Source: an uncultured Olsenella sp. (GTDB lineage: Bacteria; Actinomycetota; Coriobacteriia; Coriobacteriales; Atopobiaceae). Taken from it: a stretch of 6,851 nt of DNA. How positions within the stretch are numbered: position 1 is the stretch's first letter; every line of letters begins with the position of its first letter. Made by a program: the position numbers and the translations under genes. Below the pieces are notes generated by a model. The model had not been told where the DNA came from. It did not search any database and saw nothing but the letters and a program-made list of their open reading frames with translations. The stretch is taken from contig CAUGFC010000092.1 of NCBI GenBank assembly GCA_959598545.1, positions 1 to 6,851 on the forward strand, written 5' to 3'. Below are positions 1 to 6,129 of this stretch, piece by piece.

Positions 1-435
1 CAGCAGCAGGGCGGCGGCTCGCGGCCCTCCGGTGGCGGCAACACGGTGGTCTCTGGCTCCGGCTCGCTCGCCCGCGTGATCAACGCCTGCTACTCCACGC
101 CCTCCCCGGGCAGCGGCCTGTGCGCGGCGTGGGTCACCGACGTCTTCCAGAACGCCGGTATCGGTTCGTTCTGGGGCAACGCCGACGACATGTACTACAG
201 CTGGTGCGGCACGTCGCCCTCCAACGCCCAGCCGGGCATGATCGTCGCCGTGAACGTCTCGCCCGACAGCGCGGCCGGCCGCATCTACGGCCACATCGGC
301 ATCTGCATCGACAGCGGCACCGTGATGGACAACATCGGCTACATCCGCACGACGAGCCTCTCCAGCTGGGTGAGCCACTACAGCGCGCTCGCCACGCCGC
401 TCTGCGGCTGGCTCGGCGGCGTCAAGCTGTCGTAG
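1..435 (+). CDS. Secreted cell-wall hydrolase, C-terminal Cys-peptidase (NlpC/P60- or CHAP-like) domain, 5'-truncated
   Basis: The reading frame is open from the first base, so this is the last 144 residues of a longer protein. Residues 1-22 are a Gln/Gly/Ser-rich linker of the sort that joins an N-terminal stalk to a wall-hydrolase domain. The rest looks like a papain-fold peptidoglycan peptidase. A candidate nucleophile Cys41 sits in LCAAWVTDVFQNAG, at the start of a helix as in NlpC/P60 and CHAP domains. A candidate His98 sits in YGHIGICID, the usual 'GH-x-GI' strand, and the DN at 110-111 could supply the third polar residue. From memory, similar domains end coiled-coil secreted hydrolases of Coriobacteriia. 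The expected role is cutting peptide stems outside the cell, for example in cell separation. The signal peptide and N-terminus lie outside the window. A GTG at 46 is only an internal codon. NlpC/P60 and CHAP cannot be told apart by eye. Confidence 0.8.
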   Translation, partial: QQQGGGSRPSGGGNTVVSGSGSLARVINACYSTPSPGSGLCAAWVTDVFQNAGIGSFWGNADDMYYSWCGTSPSNAQPGMIVAVNVSPDSAAGRIYGHIGICIDSGTVMDNIGYIRTTSLSSWVSHYSALATPLCGWLGGVKLS

Positions 436-438
436 GTT

Positions 439-474
439 CGTCCTTCTCGTCCGCGACATCCGACGAGAAGGACG
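439..474 (+). terminator. Perfect 13-bp hairpin after the wall-hydrolase gene
   Basis: CGTCCTTCTCGTC (439-451) is followed after 10 bases by its exact reverse complement (462-474). The stem begins 4 bases after the TAG stop at 433-435, and T437/T438 could add two G-T pairs at its base. No T-run follows on the plus strand, so it is not a textbook intrinsic terminator. Its position directly after a stop codon and before the next ribosome site favours a terminator or a 3'-end stabilising stem. Confidence 0.55.
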
Positions 475-521
475 GGCGCTCGGGCATACTCCCCACGTCC
501 GCCACGTTCGAAGGGAGGCGC

Positions 522-1463
522 ATGGAGGACCTCGAGCCGTCTGTCCCGCGCACGCCCACGCAGGCGGTGCTGCGGATGGTCTCCCTGCTCATGGGTGGCA
601 TCGGGGCGCTTGTCCTCGTCGGCGGCCTGCTCGTGCTCGTGCCGGGCGTGCTCGGCGGTGCGGACCTCTGGGCGTCCGTCACCTTTGGCGTCATGATCCT
701 CGTCGTTGCCGGGCTGCTGCTCCTCACGGCCGCCCTCGGGCTCGCCGCGTCAAACAACTCCGCGCGCGTGGGGCCGTACCGGTTCCTGTGCTACCTCGTG
801 GGCCTCGCCGTGCTCGTGGCGATCGTCTGGGGTTGGGGCATGGGCACGTTCATCCTGTTCAACCCCATCGTCCTTACCACCACGATCGTCTACGTGCTCA
901 TCTGCTCTCGTCTGGCCGACAAGGTCAAGGAGGAGCACGACCAGGGCGTCCAGGGCGAGACGTTCCTCCGCTCGCGCCACCAGCGCGTGCTTCATCTACT
1001 CTCCGAGCTCGTCATCCTGAAGGGCGTGCTCACGCTCGTCGTGGTCTGCGTGATGGGAGCGGCGCTCGTTGTCTATGGGGAGGGCGAACGCGCGGTCATC
1101 TCCGGCATTCCTATTACGGTGACGGACACGCTCTACGCCCTGCTCGTGTTTGGCGGCCTTGCCGCAGGCGTGAGCGTGGGGGTGGGCGCTCTCGGCATCT
1201 GGGGGTCCAACCGTCCCCAGAAGATCAAGCCGTTTCTGGTGGTGGCCGCGCTGGCGCTGGTGCTCGATCTTGTCCAGGCCGTCGGGCACGTGATCGAGCG
1301 CGGGGTCTTTGGCCTCACGTTTGACCTCGTGCTCGACATCGTCTTCATGCTCGCCTGCGTCTATCTGGCCTATCGTATTGACCGTCAGCCCACGCCCGAG
1401 GAGCTCGCCGCCGCTGCCGGCGTGGCCCTCGTGTCCGGGCCCGATCTCACGGAAGAATCATGA
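522..1463 (+). CDS. Eight-helix integral membrane protein with internally duplicated halves, function unknown
   Basis: This encodes 313 residues starting at ATG 522, preceded by a strong GGGAGG (513-518) three bases upstream. The frame is open further 5', but that part lies out of frame over the previous gene and its hairpin, so it is not used. Hydrophobic segments fall at about 18-43, 50-75, 86-105, 108-131, 159-185, 199-227, 235-257 and 264-286. A charged linker (130-158, rich in K/E/D/R/H) separates two four-helix halves. The halves resemble each other: ALGLAASNNSARVGP (71-85) aligns without gaps to ALGIWGSNRPQKIKP (223-237), sharing A, L, G, S, N and P at a constant offset of 152 residues. 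There is no signal peptide, metal site or transporter motif I recognise, so I assign no function. The stop overlaps the amylase start by four bases (ATGA), pointing to one operon and coupled translation. The tail after residue 288 is a short soluble Pro/Glu/Ala-rich end. Confidence 0.85.
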   Translation: MEDLEPSVPRTPTQAVLRMVSLLMGGIGALVLVGGLLVLVPGVLGGADLWASVTFGVMILVVAGLLLLTAALGLAASNNSARVGPYRFLCYLVGLAVLVAIVWGWGMGTFILFNPIVLTTTIVYVLICSRLADKVKEEHDQGVQGETFLRSRHQRVLHLLSELVILKGVLTLVVVCVMGAALVVYGEGERAVISGIPITVTDTLYALLVFGGLAAGVSVGVGALGIWGSNRPQKIKPFLVVAALALVLDLVQAVGHVIERGVFGLTFDLVLDIVFMLACVYLAYRIDRQPTPEELAAAAGVALVSGPDLTEES

Positions 1464-2983
1464 CCAACGGAACCATGCTCCAGGGTTTCTCCTGGTATCT
1501 GCCCGCCGACGGCTCGCACTGGCGCCGCATCGCCGAGCAGGCCCCCGACTTTGCCTACCAGGGCATCACCGCCGTATGGCTGCCGCCCGCCTACAAGGCC
1601 GAGAAGGGCGGCGAGGACGTGGGCTACGGCGTCTATGACACGTATGACCTCGGCGAGTTCGATCAGAAGGGCTCTGTGCGCACCAAGTACGGCACGCGCG
1701 CGGAGTACGAGGCCGCCGTGCGCGCGCTGCAGGAGAACGGCATCCAGGCCCTGGCGGACATCGTGCTCAACCAGCGCCTGGGCGCGGACGGATGCGAGGA
1801 CGTGCCGGCTCGCGAGGTGCAGGCCAACAACCGCGAGGCCGTGCTGGGCGACGTCCAGACCATCTCCGCGTGGACGCGCTTCGATTTTCCCGGGCGCGCG
1901 GGTACGTACTCGGACTTCACCTGGGACTGGACGTGCTTCCATGGCGTGGACTGGGACGACAAGGCCAAGCGCAAGGCCATCTTCCTCTTTGACGGCAAGC
2001 ACTGGGACAGCGCCGTGGACCGCACCGAGAACGCAAACTACGACTACCTCATGGGTGCGGACGTGGACGTGAACGACCCGCGCGTCTTCGGCGAGCTCGT
2101 GCGCTGGGGCTGCTGGTACGTGGACGCCTGCGGGCTGGACGGCTTCCGCCTGGACGCGCTCAAGCACATCGACCGCGGCTTCTACCTGCGCTGGCTCGAC
2201 GCCGTGCGCAAGCATGCGGGGCGCGAGCTCTTCACTGTGGGCGAGTACTGGGGGAGCACGGCAGACGAGCTCACGGCCTACCTCGGCGAGGAGCGCGCGC
2301 TGTCGCTCTTCGACGTGCCGCTGCACTACAACCTCTATGCGGCGTCGTGCTCCAACGGCGACGTGGACCTCTCCAAGATCTTCTCGGGCACGTTCGTGGA
2401 GCGCGACCCGGTGCATGCGGTAACCTTCGCCGAGAACCACGACACGCAGCCCGGCCAGGCGCTGCAGTCCTTCGTCCAGACGTGGTTCAAGCCCGCCGCC
2501 TACGCGCTGATTCTGCTGCGCGAGGCCGGCTACCCCTGCGTCTTCTACGGCGACCTCTACGGCATGCCCAACGACGGCAACATCCCGGCGGTGCGCGAGC
2601 TGCCGCTGCTGATGGAGATCCGCCGACGCCTCGCCTATGGCACGCAGCACGACTTCCTGGACGCTCCGGACGTGATCGGCTGGACGCGCGAGGGCAACGC
2701 CGAGCACCCGGGCAGCGGCGTGGCCGTGGTCCTCACCGACCGCGACGGCGGCGAGAAGCGCATGTTCGTGGGCGTCGGCCATGCCGGCGAGACCTGGAGC
2801 TGCGTGATCGGCGAGCAGGACGACGTGGTGGTGGACGCCGAGGGCTGGGCGACGTTCCGCACGCTCGGCGGGCGCCTCTCGGTCTACCTGCCGGAGAAGG
2901 CGGCCGACGCGCTGGAGAACGACCGCCAGCTCCATCGCATCGCCCGCGACATCGCCACCGACACCGAGGAGATGCGCGCATAG
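1460..2983 (+). CDS. amyA: Cytoplasmic alpha-amylase, GH13 (subfamily 5, AmyA type)
   Basis: A 507-residue retaining alpha-amylase that hydrolyses internal alpha-1,4 bonds of starch, glycogen or maltodextrins. It opens directly with MLQGFSWYLP and has no signal peptide, so it should act in the cytoplasm, like E. coli AmyA (about 495 residues), which it strongly resembles. The (beta/alpha)8 barrel carries the GH13 regions: region I DIVLNQ (100-105), region II GFRLDALKH with nucleophile Asp232, region III VGEYW with acid/base Glu262, and region IV ENHD with Asp328. Calcium-site residues of the Bacillus enzymes have counterparts here (Asn104, Asp195, Asp201, His236). A beta-rich C domain follows from about 415 to 485, then a charged tail of about 25 residues beyond the usual end. 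One oddity is Gln105 (codon CAG, 1772-1774), where the family normally has the substrate-binding His of the DVVxNH motif. The start ATG overlaps the upstream stop; GGAAGA (1451-1456) can serve as ribosome site. Confidence 0.95.
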   Translation: MTNGTMLQGFSWYLPADGSHWRRIAEQAPDFAYQGITAVWLPPAYKAEKGGEDVGYGVYDTYDLGEFDQKGSVRTKYGTRAEYEAAVRALQENGIQALADIVLNQRLGADGCEDVPAREVQANNREAVLGDVQTISAWTRFDFPGRAGTYSDFTWDWTCFHGVDWDDKAKRKAIFLFDGKHWDSAVDRTENANYDYLMGADVDVNDPRVFGELVRWGCWYVDACGLDGFRLDALKHIDRGFYLRWLDAVRKHAGRELFTVGEYWGSTADELTAYLGEERALSLFDVPLHYNLYAASCSNGDVDLSKIFSGTFVERDPVHAVTFAENHDTQPGQALQSFVQTWFKPAAYALILLREAGYPCVFYGDLYGMPNDGNIPAVRELPLLMEIRRRLAYGTQHDFLDAPDVIGWTREGNAEHPGSGVAVVLTDRDGGEKRMFVGVGHAGETWSCVIGEQDDVVVDAEGWATFRTLGGRLSVYLPEKAADALENDRQLHRIARDIATDTEEMRA

Positions 2984-3008
2984 CCCATCCGTTTACGAGG
3001 ACGGGGGC

Positions 3009-3068
3009 AAGGTCCGCCGCGAGTTCTTGCCGCGCTCTCTGCGGCAGGCTGTCCGAGCGCCGGACCTT
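3009..3068. terminator. Nested hairpins between convergent genes, possible bidirectional terminator
   Basis: The 115-bp gap between the amylase and dipeptidase stops holds two nested inverted repeats. The outer pair is AAGGTCCG (3009-3016) with CGGACCTT (3061-3068), extendable by GGC/GCC across a one-base bulge. The inner pair is CTTGCCGC (3026-3033) with GCGGCAGG (3041-3048), eight pairs including one G-T, around a 7-base loop. Neither strand has a clear T-run after the stem, so terminator function is inferred mainly from location between two convergent 3' ends. Confidence 0.45.
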
Positions 3069-3098
3069 CGCCGCCTCTGGCCGTGGGGTGCGTATGAT

Positions 3099-4517
3099 TT
3101 ACAACTCGAGCTCCATCAGGCGCGCGATCGAGACGATGTAGATCTTGAGCGCGCGGCGCATGGCCTCCTCGGAGACGCCCTCGTCGGGGCCGTGCTCGCC
3201 GCCGACCCAATCCGGCAGCTCGTCGGCGGGGTCCTGCGGGCCAAAGGCGCAGGCGCGGGCGAAGTGGCGCGCGTAGGTGCCGCCGCCGATCGTGAACGCC
3301 TTGCCCTCGCGGCCGGTGTACTCGGCGTAGGTGTCGAGAAGGGCGTGGATCTCCGGGCTCTCGGGGCTGATGTAGAAGGGCTTCTCGCCGCGCCCGGCCT
3401 CGTAGGTGCAGCCGTGGGCCGCGGCCAGCTCGGTGAGGCGCGCGGTGATCTGGTCGGCGGCGGTGGAGGTGGGGAAGCGCGAGTCCACGGTCTGCGTGAA
3501 GCGGCCGTCGACGGTGCGCACGACGCCCGCCACGAGCGTGAGGTCGCCGAACTTGTCGTCGGTGGCGGCGACGCCGGCGGCGCGGCCGTAGGCGTCCTCG
3601 GTCAGCGTCACGAGAAGCTCGAGGAAGCCGCGCTCGCCCTCGCCCGCGAGGTCGTTGGCGAGCAGGTAGCGCGCGAGGACGCCGATCGCGTTGACGCTGC
3701 CGGCGGGCATCGAGGCGTGGCCGCCGATGCCGGCGGCCGTCACGCGCGCGAGGCCGTCGCCGGCGGGCTCGACCGTGATGCGCTCTGCCGCGGGAAGGGC
3801 GGTGGCGTCGGCGCGCACGAGCGCGGTGGCCTTGCCGGGGATGGCGTTGGAGACGGTGCCGCCGTCAAGCTCCACGATCTTCTCGCCCGCCACGGCGTCC
3901 GAGGTGAACTCGCCGCCGTAGAGGCCCTTCTCGCCGCAGATGAGCGGGAACTCGGCGTCGGGGGAGAAGCAGAAGAGCGGCTCGGGGTAGCGCTCGAGGT
4001 AGTACGGCACGTCGCCCATGCCGGTCTCCTCGTTGTTGCCGATGATGCAGCGCAGGGTGTAGGGGAGCTCGTGGCCGGCGGCGGCGCGACGCGCGAAGAA
4101 GTGGGCCGCATAGAGCGAGAGCACGAAGGGGCCCTTGTCGTCTGCCACGCCGCGGCCTATGAGCATGCCGTCCTTGCGCGTGATGGCGAGCGGGGGGAAG
4201 CTCCAGCCCTCGCCGGTGGGCACGATGTCGGTGTGGGCGATCGTGGCCACGTAGCGCTCGGGGCCGGAGGCGCCGGGGACGTCGGCAAAGCCGAGGTAGC
4301 CGTCGAGGTCCGTGACCTGGAGGCCCAGGCGCTCGGCCATGCGCTCCGCCTCGACGAGGGCGTCGTTTGCGCCCGGGCCCCAGGGTTTGCCGGGCTTGGC
4401 GTGCTCGAGGTCCTCCACGGAGTCGTGGCGTACGAGACGGTCCATGTCGGCGACGACGTCCTCCCAGACCTCGTCAACGTAGGCGTCCACCTCATGCTTG
4501 AGCTGCTCGTCGATCAT
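3099..4517 (-). CDS. PepV/Sapep-type metal-dependent dipeptidase (peptidase family M20)
   Basis: A 472-residue protein, matching the about 470 residues of Lactobacillus PepV. Such enzymes hydrolyse dipeptides (and some unusual aminoacyl peptides) in the cytoplasm using two Zn or Mn ions. The M20 metal-site motifs are all visible: His95 and Asp97 in AHTDIVPTGEGW, bridging Asp126 in GRGVADDKGP, catalytic Glu163 and ligand Glu164 in NNEETGMGD, Asp187 in SPDAEFP, and the C-terminal His442 in GGEHGPDEGVSEE. His267 in GGHASMPAG sits in the inserted lid domain (roughly 195-380), where PepV has a substrate-contacting His. No signal peptide is present. Start ATG (4515-4517) has a GGGAGGA ribosome site (complement of 4521-4527) close upstream; the stop is TAA at 3099-3101. 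It is transcribed alone, towards the amylase, with the tandem repeat elements just upstream of its 5' end. All catalytic residues are intact, so it should be active. Confidence 0.95.
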   Translation of the reverse strand: MIDEQLKHEVDAYVDEVWEDVVADMDRLVRHDSVEDLEHAKPGKPWGPGANDALVEAERMAERLGLQVTDLDGYLGFADVPGASGPERYVATIAHTDIVPTGEGWSFPPLAITRKDGMLIGRGVADDKGPFVLSLYAAHFFARRAAAGHELPYTLRCIIGNNEETGMGDVPYYLERYPEPLFCFSPDAEFPLICGEKGLYGGEFTSDAVAGEKIVELDGGTVSNAIPGKATALVRADATALPAAERITVEPAGDGLARVTAAGIGGHASMPAGSVNAIGVLARYLLANDLAGEGERGFLELLVTLTEDAYGRAAGVAATDDKFGDLTLVAGVVRTVDGRFTQTVDSRFPTSTAADQITARLTELAAAHGCTYEAGRGEKPFYISPESPEIHALLDTYAEYTGREGKAFTIGGGTYARHFARACAFGPQDPADELPDWVGGEHGPDEGVSEEAMRRALKIYIVSIARLMELEL

Positions 4518-4553
4518 GCGTCCTCCCTGGGATGGCGGTTTCTCTCGCCGACC

Positions 4554-4574
4554 ATCTTAGCGCTGCTGCAGCGC
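4554..4574 (-). promoter_or_regulatory. Weak candidate promoter/operator of the dipeptidase gene
   Basis: Read on the minus strand, TAAGAT (complement of 4554-4559) is a poor -10-like hexamer about 37 bases before the dipeptidase ATG. Immediately upstream of it lies the palindrome GCGCTG-CTG-CAGCGC (4560-4574), which would occupy the spacer and could bind a repressor. No recognisable -35 is present. This rests on position and symmetry only. Confidence 0.2.
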
Positions 4575-4591
4575 GCCTGCGCCCGCGTTGA

Positions 4592-4703
4592 GGGTTTGGG
4601 TTCGGAAAGTGGGGGACGCGTTGCTCACTTTCCGCAAAACCGCAGGTAACAAGTTCCAAAGTTGATTAATTCGAAGATTTGTCCGCATTCTCGAACCCAA
4701 ACC
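4592..4703. repeat. Inverted-end repeat element, copy 1 (112 bp)
   Basis: The element is bounded by GGGTTTGGGTTCG (4592-4604) and its inverted counterpart CGAACCCAAACC (4692-4703). It contains an AT-richer centre with GCAAAACCGCAGGTAACA (4634-4651), which recurs at the same offset (42 bases) in copy 2. A private stem, CGGAAAGTG (4603-4611) with CACTTTCCG (4626-4634), forms next to the left end. The base composition is clearly lower in GC than the flanking genes. I do not recognise it as a named element. It looks like a non-coding mobile repeat (MITE-like) or a structured intergenic RNA family. Confidence 0.75.
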
Positions 4704-4722
4704 GTTTTCGGGTTTGGGTTCG
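4692..4722. repeat. 12-bp inverted repeat hairpin at the junction of the two elements
   Basis: CGAACCCAAACC (4692-4703) pairs perfectly with GGTTTGGGTTCG (4711-4722) across a 7-base loop containing TTTT. It is formed by the right end of copy 1 and the left end of copy 2. It lies downstream of trhA on the minus strand and could act as a terminator or mRNA-stabilising stem there, but no T-run follows on either strand. Confidence 0.7.
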
Positions 4723-4823
4723 TCCCAGCTCCCGAGATTAGTTTCATTTCTGCAAAACCGCAGGTAACAGATTCACAGTTTGATAAATGGGGCCTCCGGA
4801 AGGGGAAACTCGAACCCAAACCC
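4710..4823. repeat. Inverted-end repeat element, copy 2 (114 bp)
   Basis: This has the same design and orientation as copy 1: GGGTTTGGGTTCG (4710-4722), a variable stretch, the shared core GCAAAACCGCAGGTAACA (4752-4769), a second variable stretch, then CTCGAACCCAAACCC (4809-4823). Around the core, similarity extends to about 43 bases (4743-4785), including an AGTTTGAT/AGTTGAT block. Outside the core and the ends the two copies differ, so this is not a recent exact duplication. Only six bases separate the copies. No credible gene is seen anywhere in 4518-4848; the short open frames lack ribosome sites and run through the repeat ends. Confidence 0.75.
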
Positions 4824-4848
4824 GTCGGGGGAGAGGACGGACGAGCGC

Positions 4849-5535
4849 CTACACCACGAAGAGCAGCGCGGCGAGCGTGATGCAGACGCTGCCGGCGAGC
4901 GTGAACAGGTGGAAGACGAAGTGCAGGTAGGGCACCTTCTTGATGGCGTAGAAGACCGCGCCCACCGTGTAGCTGAGCCCGCCTGCCAGAAGCAGCCAGA
5001 ACGCGGGCGGTGCCAGGAGCTCCCAGAGGTCGCCGATGTGGAAGACCACGAGCCAGCCCATGAGGACGTAGATCAGCGCGGTGAGCCAGGCGGGCTGGCG
5101 TTCGCGCAGCAGGCACTCGGCGACGATGCCCACCACGGCCACGCCCCATACCGCGCAGCACAGCACAAGACCGCCGCGATCGGCCAGTGTCACCAGCGAG
5201 AAGGGCGCGTAGCTCCCGGCGATGAGCAGGTAGATGCCGCAGTGGTCGAGCACGCGGAAGACCGCCTTGGCCTTCTCGGGCGCGAGCGCGTGATAGAGCG
5301 TGGAGAAGAGGTACTCGACGATGAGCGAGACGCCCATGATGATGGCGGCCGCCAGTCGCACGCCACCGCCGTGCGAGACTGCCATCACGATGAGCAGGAC
5401 GAGCGCGGCGATGCCGAGAAGGACGCCCACCCCGTGGCTCACCGAGTTGGCGATCTCCTCGCCGAGCGAGTAGAGCCGCTTTCGCAGGGGGCGCCGTGCG
5501 TCCGTGGCGGCGGTCGAGCTGGTTGAGTCCGTCAT
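4849..5535 (-). CDS. trhA: Hemolysin III / TrhA family seven-helix membrane protein (PAQR-like)
   Basis: A 228-residue inner-membrane protein of the hemolysin III (TrhA/YqfA) family, the bacterial branch of PAQR proteins. Seven hydrophobic segments follow a basic, roughly 20-residue cytoplasmic N-terminus. The family signatures are all present: EEIANSVSHGVG (26-37), the SxxxH motif STLYH (Ser78, His82), DHCGIYLLIAGSYAPF (Asp97 onward), and KKVPYLHFVFHLF with the HxxxH pair His205/His209. In PAQR structures the matching His residues and Asp bind zinc. The family is linked to membrane-fluidity homeostasis, and the 'hemolysin' name comes from a Bacillus cereus gene, so toxin activity should not be assumed. 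The frame is open far upstream, but ATG 5533-5535 is chosen because GAGGAGGG (complement of 5539-5546) lies just before it. The gene is divergent from the membrane-protein operon, and the repeat elements follow its stop. Confidence 0.95.
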   Translation of the reverse strand: MTDSTSSTAATDARRPLRKRLYSLGEEIANSVSHGVGVLLGIAALVLLIVMAVSHGGGVRLAAAIIMGVSLIVEYLFSTLYHALAPEKAKAVFRVLDHCGIYLLIAGSYAPFSLVTLADRGGLVLCCAVWGVAVVGIVAECLLRERQPAWLTALIYVLMGWLVVFHIGDLWELLAPPAFWLLLAGGLSYTVGAVFYAIKKVPYLHFVFHLFTLAGSVCITLAALLFVV

Positions 5536-5542
5536 GGTCCCT

Positions 5543-5554
5543 CCTCGGACGAGG
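5543..5554. promoter_or_regulatory. Palindrome in the divergent gap, overlapping the trhA ribosome site
   Basis: CCTCG-GA-CGAGG (5543-5554) is a perfect 5-2-5 inverted repeat. It overlaps the trhA Shine-Dalgarno on the minus strand and lies 13 bases upstream of the plus-strand TATAAT. It could be a small operator or could occlude the trhA ribosome site in RNA. It is short enough to be chance in GC-rich sequence. Confidence 0.2.
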
Positions 5555-5567
5555 GTCAGGTCGGGGG

Positions 5568-5573
5568 TATAAT
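5568..5573 (+). promoter_or_regulatory. Consensus -10 box TATAAT for the membrane-protein operon
   Basis: TATAAT is an exact -10 hexamer in otherwise GC-rich sequence. Transcription would begin near 5580, about 50 bases before the TTG start at 5632. The expected -35 position (about 5545-5550, TCGGAC) matches poorly. Because the hexamer overlaps the ATG at 5572-5574, that ATG could not be translated from this promoter. Confidence 0.55.
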
Positions 5574-5631
5574 GACCCGTTGTTGTTCGCTCGGGGAAAG
5601 CATACCCCTCCGTCCCGTCTGGGGGCCCGAT

Positions 5632-6117
5632 TTGAAGAAATCGACGTTTGTCGGAAACCTCGTCGCGTGGGTCGTCGTCGCGGTGGCGTGCTGCGCGTTT
5701 CTCGCCTGGTACCACCTGACCGAGTTCGACGTTGTCGCGGCCGCCATCGGCGACTCGCCGCTCGTGCAGCTCGGCGTGGTGGCTGCCGCACCGCTTCTGC
5801 TCTATGCCATCGGCGTGCTGCTCGGCATCGCGCTCATGTGGTTCAAGAAGATTCTCGTGGGCCGCGTCGCCAAGCGCGTCTGCCGGGCGATCGGCCTGCT
5901 CGCGCTGGCCTTCATACTGCTCGCCGGCCTGCCCGTGCTCCTGCCCGACGCGGCGGACTCGCTGATGGGCCCCGTCGTCGTGGTGGTCTACGTCTCCATG
6001 GTGGCGCCGCCGCTCATCATGATGCTCGGGTTCGCCTATGCCGTGGGCTGCGCCGGCGTCGACACGTCCCGCCGCGGCCCCTTCGCCAAGTACCTGCCCG
6101 ACGACCACTTCGAGTAA
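5632..6117 (+). CDS. Small four-helix membrane protein, unknown function
   Basis: This encodes 161 residues if translation begins at TTG 5632, giving a typical N-terminus of KKSTFVGN before the first helix. An ATG at 5572 would add 20 residues with no membrane or signal character, and it overlaps the TATAAT box, so TTG is preferred; the ribosome site (TGGGGG, 5620-5625) is weak. Hydrophobic segments lie at about 8-27, 45-70, 85-104 and 112-139. A basic loop (71-84, K/R-rich) lies between helices 2 and 3, and the C-terminal tail is polar (DTSRRGPFAKYLPDDHFE), which suggests the ends are cytoplasmic. I recognise no catalytic or transport motif and make no functional call. Twelve bases separate it from the next gene, so the two form an operon transcribed divergently from trhA. 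Confidence 0.75.
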   Translation: MKKSTFVGNLVAWVVVAVACCAFLAWYHLTEFDVVAAAIGDSPLVQLGVVAAAPLLLYAIGVLLGIALMWFKKILVGRVAKRVCRAIGLLALAFILLAGLPVLLPDAADSLMGPVVVVVYVSMVAPPLIMMLGFAYAVGCAGVDTSRRGPFAKYLPDDHFE

Positions 6118-6129
6118 ACGGAGAAGAAC

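Noticed and set aside
485..490. CATACT as the -10 box of the eight-helix gene
   Set aside because: It is a reasonable hexamer and a similar GCATACCCC string occurs at 5600, but neither has a -35 at proper spacing, and the first sits right after the hairpin. This is too weak to list as a promoter.
120..521. In-frame upstream extension of the eight-helix protein
   Set aside because: It runs out of frame over the wall-hydrolase domain and the 13-bp hairpin and gives an Arg/His-rich peptide. ATG 522 has GGGAGG before it.
1385..2935. 516-residue minus-strand open frame opposite the amylase
   Set aside because: Antisense shadow. It is rich in Ala/Val/Arg/His without domain motifs, while the plus strand encodes an intact GH13 enzyme.
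3027..4649. 540-residue plus-strand open frame opposite the dipeptidase
   Set aside because: It is an antisense shadow produced by GC-rich codons. The minus-strand frame encodes a full M20 dipeptidase with every metal ligand and a good ribosome site.
4625..4747. 40-residue minus-strand open frame across the repeat elements (ends CYLRFCGK)
   Set aside because: It has no ribosome site, crosses the junction of two non-coding repeats, and its peptide follows the repeat sequence rather than any protein pattern.
4592..4823. CRISPR array
   Set aside because: There are only two units, the arms alternate in orientation, the spacers are not of uniform 30-40 base size, and no cas genes are present.
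4662..4880. 72-residue plus-strand open frame in the intergenic region
   Set aside because: It has no ribosome site, passes through repeat arms and ends inside the antisense of trhA.
4849..5535. True hemolysin toxin
   Set aside because: The motifs are those of the widespread TrhA/PAQR membrane family, and nothing in the sequence supports a secreted pore-forming toxin.
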